From: a virus
Length of the DNA: 43,663 nt
Virus record (IMG/VR): IMGVR_UViG_3300022821_000036
Coordinates: 1-43,663 of that record
Strand: one strand, 5' to 3'
This document shows, one piece after another, positions 37,634-43,663 of the stretch. Position numbers and translations under genes: made by a program. Positions within the stretch are counted from its first letter, which is position 1. Each line of letters starts with the position of its first letter. The notes beneath the pieces are model-generated. The model searched no databases and was not told the DNA's origin. It worked only from the letters and a program-made list of their open reading frames with translations.

Positions 37634-39709
37634 TTATGCTTCCAATAAAAGAACCTGAGCTATGGATTCTGTTTTATTTTCGTCTGTGAAATTAATGTTC
37701 GTTCTGATGTCTTCGACATAAACATCATAGCCATTGTCTAATTGTTGAGCTGCGGAATATGCGCGAGGGGTAGTTCCTCTTTGTCCTCTATTAAGTCCCA
37801 GGATCTTGTTAGTCGTAGCCGACGTATAATACATTTCCTCTGCTACACTTCCTGATACTGCCCTTACTCTTCCTTGCCTAGGGAACCTTCCGCTACTACT
37901 TATCAAAGCTGATGTGCTTGCAGAAGTTATTCCGGAAACTATTGTACATTCTGCATAATCAATATCTTCGAAAACAACTTTTTGCTTTGTGAACTTTTCG
38001 TTCCAAAGTTCTGAATTCATCTCATCTCCTTCTCTCTGATCTTGTTGGGTATTCAAAAGTTTTACGCTATCAGAGAAATTCAGTCCCAATGACCATCTAT
38101 TTTTGAAGTCAGGCATTGGTTTATATGACATAATAACATCTCTAATTTTTGGAGTTGTCGCGCTTCCGTCTAATGATATTCTCCACCAGATCTTATTGAA
38201 AATTACGCTTCCTGGAATTATAAATTCTTTCTTAGTATCGCTATCAGAAGCTGAGTATGAACGAGTTCCGGCAGCTACCCATGTGCTTCTTCCATCTATT
38301 GAGTATTCTAATTTTATCGATTGGCCAGTTGCCATTTTATCGAAAATAATAGTTACGCTATTAAGAAGTTTATCAAGAGACGCCACCGGGGCCATTTCAT
38401 TAAATACTAAATAATTCTTAGCTAGTGTTGTTTTGTATGTTGTAGCATCTTCAAAGACATAAGATTTATCTGATGTATTAAGCAATCTTTTTGATCCACT
38501 CTGGTTGACGTATAGTAAGAATAAATAGTAGTCACTATCGTCTCCAAGAGGCTGCTTCCAATTATAAAACGCTGTTCCATCATATATTAGATTCCCCCAA
38601 TGCAATTTATCATCATATTCCGTTGCTCCATAATGTATAATACCCTCTGCAACATTTCCAGTTATGCTATATTTATCATCGTCTCGTGACCATATTTCAG
38701 TTATCGCAGATCCGTCATATTCATAAATCTTTTTGTCTGGAATTGTTATTATTAGTTTTCCGCCATACTCTGATAAGTATTTATCTCCCACACCAGTATT
38801 TGTCATACTTGATCCTAGAAACTTTTTTATTAAAATATCAGACGAATCTGATGGATCGAACGCTCTTAGTTCCGCTAAATTAGTTGTAGATAGTATATAA
38901 TATATTTTACTATTATATACTGCTGCTGAATTTGGAGTTTTAGTGCTGGCTATATGTAATTCCTCTACCCATGTTGTTCCATTATCTACTGTTGACATTA
39001 TTGCAGATTCCTCATTTAGGTAGTCATTAACGAGAACGTACAATGTCCCAGATAATTCACAAAATCCTCTTGCTCCTTTTATAGACGTGAGTGTGCTTGC
39101 TGTAATAATAGCTGCGGAATGATCTGTCCAGGAAGTTCCATCGTAAGATGCAACGACGTCTAAATCTCCAATTCCAATAGTTGTGGCATATAAAAGATTC
39201 TTATGTCCAAATAGCTGAGTACAAGAATTCTGATTTGTATGAAAGTCGGTTCCAGCTATGTCGCTCCATGATCCAGCAGATTCTTTATATATTTTTACAT
39301 TTCCAGATCCGTCATCTTCACATCCTATATATTCACTTATAGCATCATCAACTTCTGCTACTGTTCCACAAATAGCAACTTCAGAAAGTCCATCTTCTAG
39401 TACCACTTGTTTTTCTAATTGAATGCATCCTTGCTCTGAATAAGTATCAATATTTGTTGAATACCAATACTTTGCATCATCTCTCCATGTTTTTTCACTT
39501 TTCACTCCTGCGCTCCAATCTGTTTGAGCTAAATAAAATAGACCTTGTCCGGAGAAATCCGAATAAGCAAGGTCTGAAATTGCCAGTCTATCTATTTGAG
39601 ATGGGACGATGCTTTTCTGATATGCGGGGCGATCTGGTGCACCTCTTAACATATAACCCTTGCTATTAACAGCAATATGGTATTTGTCTCTAACTCCAGT
39701 AGCTGCCAT
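37634..39709 (-). CDS. Large tail protein, 691 residues
   Basis: Start taken at MAATGVRDKYHIAVNSKGYM (39709), four bases after the upstream stop, instead of an in-frame ATG at 39733 inside the Gly-rich end of the upstream gene. The middle has a row of beta strands with repeated blade-like pieces (SYDGTSWTDH; GTLYVLVNDYL; SKIYYILSTT; KIYEYDGSAI), suggesting a propeller, then a jelly-roll-like part. Likely a tail fibre, hub or tubular part of the virion. Confidence 0.72.
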   Translation of the reverse strand: MAATGVRDKYHIAVNSKGYMLRGAPDRPAYQKSIVPSQIDRLAISDLAYSDFSGQGLFYLAQTDWSAGVKSEKTWRDDAKYWYSTNIDTYSEQGCIQLEKQVVLEDGLSEVAICGTVAEVDDAISEYIGCEDDGSGNVKIYKESAGSWSDIAGTDFHTNQNSCTQLFGHKNLLYATTIGIGDLDVVASYDGTSWTDHSAAIITASTLTSIKGARGFCELSGTLYVLVNDYLNEESAIMSTVDNGTTWVEELHIASTKTPNSAAVYNSKIYYILSTTNLAELRAFDPSDSSDILIKKFLGSSMTNTGVGDKYLSEYGGKLIITIPDKKIYEYDGSAITEIWSRDDDKYSITGNVAEGIIHYGATEYDDKLHWGNLIYDGTAFYNWKQPLGDDSDYYLFLLYVNQSGSKRLLNTSDKSYVFEDATTYKTTLAKNYLVFNEMAPVASLDKLLNSVTIIFDKMATGQSIKLEYSIDGRSTWVAAGTRSYSASDSDTKKEFIIPGSVIFNKIWWRISLDGSATTPKIRDVIMSYKPMPDFKNRWSLGLNFSDSVKLLNTQQDQREGDEMNSELWNEKFTKQKVVFEDIDYAECTIVSGITSASTSALISSSGRFPRQGRVRAVSGSVAEEMYYTSATTNKILGLNRGQRGTTPRAYSAAQQLDNGYDVYVEDIRTNINFTDENKTESIAQVLLLEA

Positions 39710-39710
39710 G

Positions 39711-40553
39711 TTAGAAAATATAACCTCCTCCATTGATATAGTATGGTATCTCTGAAGCAGGCATAACAGGTTTTAGTGTCTTCTTTAGGTTTTCGTACAT
39801 TGATTCATTGTCATTTGCCAATATGCGCAAATGAGCCATTGAAAGATGTCCTTCTTCAACTGTTGCGTTTCCTTGAAGAGCGATCTTACTAGCCATCGAT
39901 CTATGAAAGTTAGCTCCAGATTTAAGCTCTAGTAATTCTAGCCAGTTATTTTCTACATCTAGTACATCGGTAACTGCTGTCGGTCTAGTGATTCTTCTTA
40001 AATATGAAATAAGAAGATAATTTGCAGTTGTTGGTTTACCGCCAATAATTAATTTATTAGAGCGACGATCGTATCTTTTATTTATTGATAACTTTGTCCA
40101 TGAACCAGAAGTTGTGTGATTGTCAGACTGCAAAACTTCAGTAAGTCTGATACATGTTGATGGGCAATTATACGCTTGTATATTCGCAGATAAGGTCATT
40201 GCTGTCGGATCACCAACTACTGATTTATAGAATTGATCTCCTAATGAATCTACAGAACTTTGAATAGTCTCGAGCCAATGCTGATCTCTAAACTTGACTT
40301 CTTGATATTGTGGTTTTATAACAGCGCTCGTTGCAGACTGTAATACCAAATCACCAGTATCTAAATCTATCGAATATCCACTCGCAGCCTGAAGTGCATT
40401 ATTAATATATAACTTAAAGCTTCCCTCTTTAATTGGAGCGAATTTTGTCTTATAAATTGTTGACGAACCATCGCCGGTCCTTATATCTTCATGCTTGACA
40501 GGCAGGTCGTGGTATCTTCTCCTTAAAACGGAGATAAATGCAGATGTTATCAT
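39711..40553 (-). CDS. Tail or fibre-associated protein, 280 residues
   Basis: N-terminal beta region (GSFKLYINNALQAASGYSID; SGTSS-type loops) and a helical second half (LLELKSGANFHRSMASKIAL; LRILANDNESMYENLKKTLK). It lies between the two largest tail genes. No family recognised; a connector or tail role is inferred. Confidence 0.65.
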   Translation of the reverse strand: MITSAFISVLRRRYHDLPVKHEDIRTGDGSSTIYKTKFAPIKEGSFKLYINNALQAASGYSIDLDTGDLVLQSATSAVIKPQYQEVKFRDQHWLETIQSSVDSLGDQFYKSVVGDPTAMTLSANIQAYNCPSTCIRLTEVLQSDNHTTSGSWTKLSINKRYDRRSNKLIIGGKPTTANYLLISYLRRITRPTAVTDVLDVENNWLELLELKSGANFHRSMASKIALQGNATVEEGHLSMAHLRILANDNESMYENLKKTLKPVMPASEIPYYINGGGYIF

Positions 40554-40555
40554 AT

Positions 40556-42592
40556 TTATAATATTCTATTATCATCTAAAGATACTATTCCATTTTGATC
40601 GTTTCCGTCCATTGCAAAATCCTCATCACTTCTCATTGCAAAATCATCTTCCCCTTTCATTGTAACATATCCTTGTCTGAAAGCCCATATACTTGCCTTA
40701 GCGGTAATCGTTCTTATTACTCCTTCTTGCTCTATTCGCCCTCTAGACATAGCGGTTGATATGTTGCCTAGAGTTAATATGCGACTCTTGGCTTGGATGG
40801 TTTTTAATATACTTACACTTTCTATTCTAGCCTTTGCCTGAATTTCTACCGATTGATCTGCTACTTTTACGCGTCCTTTAGCTTGAGCTGTAGCTGATTG
40901 ATCTTCTACTTTTACGCTCCCCTTAGCTTGAATCGTTTTTATGTTTAGTGCCTCGACTCTAGCCTTCGCTTGAGATGTGGCGGATTGATCTAGTTGTTTA
41001 ATGTCAGCCTTCGTCTGAACTGTTCCAGAAACTCCTGATTGTTCTATCCTTCCTTTTGCTTGAATTGTTGCTGATTGATCTACTGTTCTAATGCGTCCTT
41101 TAGCTTGGATCGTCTTCACGTCAAAAGACTCGATATTGGCTCTAGCTTGAGCTGTGGCCGATTGTCCAAACTTTTTAATATCTCCTTTTGCTTGAGTGGT
41201 TTTAATGTTTGACGATTCGATTCTAGCCTTAGCTTGAGCTGTGGCCGAAACTCCTGATTGTTCTATCCTTCCTTTTGCTTGAATTTCTACCGATTGATCT
41301 ACTATTTTAACGCGCCCTTTCGCTTGAGTGGTTTTTAAGTTTAATGCCTCGATTCTAGCTTTAGCTTGGGCTGTCTGCGATTTATCTGCTATTTCAATGC
41401 GTCCTTTAGTTTGTGATGTTTGCGAGACTGCAATGTGTTTAATATCGGCCTTCGCTTGTAAGGTCTTTAGGTTCAGAGACTCAATTCTAGCCTTCGCTTG
41501 TAAGGTCTTTAGGTTTGATAATTCAATTCTAGCCTTGGCCTGAGCTGTTTGCGATTGATCTGCTACTTTTACGCGTCCTTTAGCTTGTAAGGTCTTTAGG
41601 TTTGATAATTCAATTCTAGCCTTGGCCTGAGCTGTTTGCGAGACTGCAATGTGTTTGATATCGGCCATAGTCTGAACTGTTGCCGACTGTCCGAACTTTT
41701 TAATATCTCCCTTTGCCTGGATGCCCTTAATACTTGAAGATCCTATTCGTGCTTTAGATTGAATCGTTTTTGTTTCGATCGTCTTAACTCGTCCTTTTGA
41801 CTGGATCGTTTCTAGTTGAGACTGGAGTTCTATTCTGGCCTTAGTTTGGGCTGTTTCGGTTTCGATGGTTTTAACGCGCCCTTTCGCTTGAATCGTTTTT
41901 GGTCCACTCTCATTAAGAATATTAGACTTAACCTGAATAGTTTGACTAATATCTTCTGTTTTAACTCTTGCTTTCGCAGATGATATTCCTATTATATCGG
42001 CCTGCTTAACTCTAGCTCTTGCGCCTCTGTCCCCTGCTGACACTATCAACGCCTTCGCGCCCATAGACATAGAAATTCCCGCCTGGCCCATTCTTGCTTT
42101 TGCTGTAACCGTTTTCGTAAGTTCTTCTGTATAATAAACCTTTACTTGAATATGGTCATCGTACACTGTAATCCCGTCCGTACCACTAGCGCTAGTCTGA
42201 AGATACATATAAAAGTTTCCGTCCGAAAAATCTGTTGCTATCCATGTCTTGCTCCACAAATCAGTTGGACCTCCCTCTACCTCCGTGTCTCCTGGAGAGA
42301 CTAGATATGTTTTATATTTTGTACCTGTTCCGGATGCGCTTGTTGAATATATATAATGTGGTAATGAGATTTGAACACTTCCGTAACCCTCAATTGACAT
42401 TTCAATACCATTAATTGTTGCTCCAGCCGGAATGCCAAATGCAAAATCACTATAACTTTGTCTATAAGTAGATCCGTCAGCCATTAGTCTCGTAGCGTAA
42501 TTATTATTACTACTATAAGCATTGGTCGGATTTGTATAGTCGTTATGTGTTCCTCCTGTTGCTGTCGGAGATTTCCAGCCAGTATCGGCCAT
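40556..42592 (-). CDS. Tail fibre with about 30 degenerate 14-15 residue repeats
   Basis: The first 155 residues form a jelly-roll-like domain (NPTNAYSSNNNYATRLMADG; GIPAGATINGIEMSIEGYG). From about 155 to 640 the protein is a tandem array of units like TAQAKARIELSNLK and TIQAKGRVKVADQSA, with conserved T-x-Q-A-K-x-R-I/V. The short C-terminus has DDFAMRSDEDFAMDG. Related units also occur at the end of the DUF2341/LamG gene. The repeats probably form a solenoid or fibrous stalk. DNA copies are similar enough to recombine, giving length variation. Confidence 0.78.
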   Translation of the reverse strand: MADTGWKSPTATGGTHNDYTNPTNAYSSNNNYATRLMADGSTYRQSYSDFAFGIPAGATINGIEMSIEGYGSVQISLPHYIYSTSASGTGTKYKTYLVSPGDTEVEGGPTDLWSKTWIATDFSDGNFYMYLQTSASGTDGITVYDDHIQVKVYYTEELTKTVTAKARMGQAGISMSMGAKALIVSAGDRGARARVKQADIIGISSAKARVKTEDISQTIQVKSNILNESGPKTIQAKGRVKTIETETAQTKARIELQSQLETIQSKGRVKTIETKTIQSKARIGSSSIKGIQAKGDIKKFGQSATVQTMADIKHIAVSQTAQAKARIELSNLKTLQAKGRVKVADQSQTAQAKARIELSNLKTLQAKARIESLNLKTLQAKADIKHIAVSQTSQTKGRIEIADKSQTAQAKARIEALNLKTTQAKGRVKIVDQSVEIQAKGRIEQSGVSATAQAKARIESSNIKTTQAKGDIKKFGQSATAQARANIESFDVKTIQAKGRIRTVDQSATIQAKGRIEQSGVSGTVQTKADIKQLDQSATSQAKARVEALNIKTIQAKGSVKVEDQSATAQAKGRVKVADQSVEIQAKARIESVSILKTIQAKSRILTLGNISTAMSRGRIEQEGVIRTITAKASIWAFRQGYVTMKGEDDFAMRSDEDFAMDGNDQNGIVSLDDNRIL
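40690..42110 (-). repeat. Tandem coding repeats (42-45 bp units)
   Basis: The repeats of the fibre gene are visible in DNA as recurring pieces such as AAGGTCTTTAGGTT and TGATCTGCTACTTTTACGCG. Some neighbouring units are nearly identical, for example around 41450-41540 and 41580-41640. This favours slippage or recombination and can hinder assembly. Confidence 0.85.
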
Positions 42593-42596
42593 ATTA

Positions 42597-43663
42597 TTAT
42601 AGGTAAACTGTTATTGTTTTCTTTATTCTTCCTTGAGTTTGATTAGTTTGTATGTTGTCATTTTGACTCACCCTCGCTTTTGCTTGAGATATTTTCGAAA
42701 TTCCTAATTGCTCTATCCGTCCTTTTGCTTGAGCTGTAGCTGATTGATCGGCTTGAGTAACCCTTGCCTTGACTTGGGATGTTTTAGTGTAAGTTGTTTT
42801 AGATGTCTCTTCACTACCCCAAGCTACTAGAGCATCTGTTTGTGTGTAGTAATTAGCTTTAATATGGGCAGCTGAACGAGCAGCCTTTGAAATTCTTGTT
42901 TCATCTATAGAACCAGTAAAAAATCCTGCATAGTTTCCAGCACCAAAATTATAGCAACCAATGGTTAGATAGTTAGTTGAGTTTATGGTTGCAGTCGTTC
43001 CATCTGTTACCGCCGTTGCCTCAGAAGCTCCATCAAGGTAGAGATATATTTTATCGTCTGTTGTATTCCTCACGCCAGCAAGATAGTGCCAAGAATTGTC
43101 AGTTCTATCAGTAGAACCAGTAATTTTTGTGAAGTCAGCTCCATCAGTCTCTCCACTAAGTCCAAATTCAACATAACCACCTGTCGCTATTTGAAGAAAG
43201 AATAATGGAAAATAATTATCTGCCCCTCCACCACCCTGCCTCAAAAGAACAACATTATCATTGATGTTCCCATTGAACCAAAGCTCAAGGGTCATGTCTT
43301 CAGAAGTAGTAAAGTCAAAGTCAGTAGAATCTGTAATATTTATACGGTCATCACTTCCATCAAAGTCTTGTGCATTTCCAATCTCACCAGTAGTAACGGC
43401 TGGCTCTGCTGCCCCTTTCTTCGTTCCGTCGTTATCATTGCTAGTAGAATCATAGGTAGCCGAAGTTGATGCACCGTCTGCCATGTGCTGAACCATCTTG
43501 AAACTACTATCCCAAACACTCTCTGCAACTACACTATTTGTATCTCCTACCCTATCAGTATTGTCTGCATGAGCAGAATCGTAATATAAGTATACTTCTG
43601 TGTTTGCGTCTGCGTCTAATACCCAATCACTTTTAGATACCCAAAGTACAGCAGTTTCGTTAG
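42597..43663 (-). CDS. DUF2341/LamG fibre protein, C-terminal part (cut by window end)
   Basis: The reading frame stays open to the window end, so the true start lies beyond it; with bases 144-384 it completes a 435-residue protein. Parts are the end of a DUF2341 domain (NETAVLWVSKSDWVLDADAN), the linker FKMVQHMADGASTSATYDST, then a LamG/concanavalin-like domain (DFDGSDDRINITDSTDFDFT; LTIGCYNFGAGNYAGFFTGS; DETRISKAARSAAHIKANYY). It ends with QAKGRIE-type units shared with the next fibre gene. A binding role for host glycans or surface proteins is likely. Confidence 0.82.
   Translation of the reverse strand, partial: NETAVLWVSKSDWVLDADANTEVYLYYDSAHADNTDRVGDTNSVVAESVWDSSFKMVQHMADGASTSATYDSTSNDNDGTKKGAAEPAVTTGEIGNAQDFDGSDDRINITDSTDFDFTTSEDMTLELWFNGNINDNVVLLRQGGGGADNYFPLFFLQIATGGYVEFGLSGETDGADFTKITGSTDRTDNSWHYLAGVRNTTDDKIYLYLDGASEATAVTDGTTATINSTNYLTIGCYNFGAGNYAGFFTGSIDETRISKAARSAAHIKANYYTQTDALVAWGSEETSKTTYTKTSQVKARVTQADQSATAQAKGRIEQLGISKISQAKARVSQNDNIQTNQTQGRIKKTITVYL
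43542..43663. repeat. 122-bp exact repeat, right copy (circular closure)
   Basis: Identical to 22-143. Joined there, the late block is continuous from the small terminase to the HNH gene, and the split fibre gene becomes one frame. Confidence 0.9.

Noticed and set aside
39710-39733. ATG at 39733 with GGAGGAGG as a ribosome binding site
   Set aside because: The G-rich string encodes the Gly-Gly-Gly end of the upstream protein and includes that ATG itself; the start at 39709 next to the upstream stop fits better.
1-43663. CRISPR arrays, integrase, transposase or reverse transcriptase (DGR)
   Set aside because: No regular spacer-repeat array, tyrosine or serine recombinase motif, DDE transposase, or YxDD reverse transcriptase was found. 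The repeats in the fibre gene are coding and in frame.

Overview
This window is best read as an essentially complete genome of a tailed bacteriophage, probably with a short tail. It is AT-rich and was probably assembled as a circle. Bases 22-143 are repeated exactly at 43542-43663. Joining the two copies gives a circle of about 43,520 bp and restores one intact 435-residue fibre gene that is cut by the window ends. Long genes use TAA, TAG and TGA as stops, so the standard bacterial code fits. No integrase, repressor, DNA polymerase, primase or helicase was recognised, which suggests dependence on the host replisome.

Two opposed transcription blocks diverge from a 2.2 kb gene-free region (20262-22459) and converge on a two-way terminator at 35477-35515. 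The late block is on the minus strand. It starts at a sigma70-type promoter (20283-20311) and runs: small terminase, large terminase, portal, two structural proteins, a 1453-residue virion protein, a small protein, scaffold, an SU10-like major capsid protein and a small virion protein. The scaffold-capsid part has its own promoter (8357-8385) and ends at a strong hairpin (5996-6028). Beyond that lie two GT4-like and one GT2-like glycosyltransferases, an amidase, a methyltransferase-like protein and small virion proteins. The block then crosses the window ends into a DUF2341/LamG fibre protein, a fibre with about 30 degenerate 14-15 residue repeats, two more tail proteins, and a lysis-like group with three small membrane proteins, a papain-like cysteine peptidase and an HNH protein.

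The early block is on the plus strand (22460-35472). It starts at a consensus promoter (22395-22423) overlapped by four tandem 10-bp repeats that look like an operator. It holds about 40 small, mostly unknown genes. Recognisable ones are an Rnl2-type RNA ligase, an exported 3D-like barrel protein, a RecB-type PD-(D/E)XK nuclease, an SMC/RecF-like ATPase, a KTSC-domain protein and an excisionase-type HTH protein.

The most unusual parts are RNA- or DNA-level signals. The 2.2 kb region has a candidate large structured RNA (a possible pseudoknot and nested long-range helices ending at a terminator), an ACA/GTGTAC-rich repeat tract and flanking DnaA boxes. A second gene-free stretch (25692-26120) has repeats, hairpins and two tRNA-like elements. 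Six identical 15-bp sequences (TTAACTTAGTAATAT) link consecutive early genes stop-to-start. The host is not shown by the sequence. DUF2341/LamG and repeat-rich surface proteins, weak Shine-Dalgarno use and one early protein family recall Patescibacteria/CPR genomes, but that is a weak inference.
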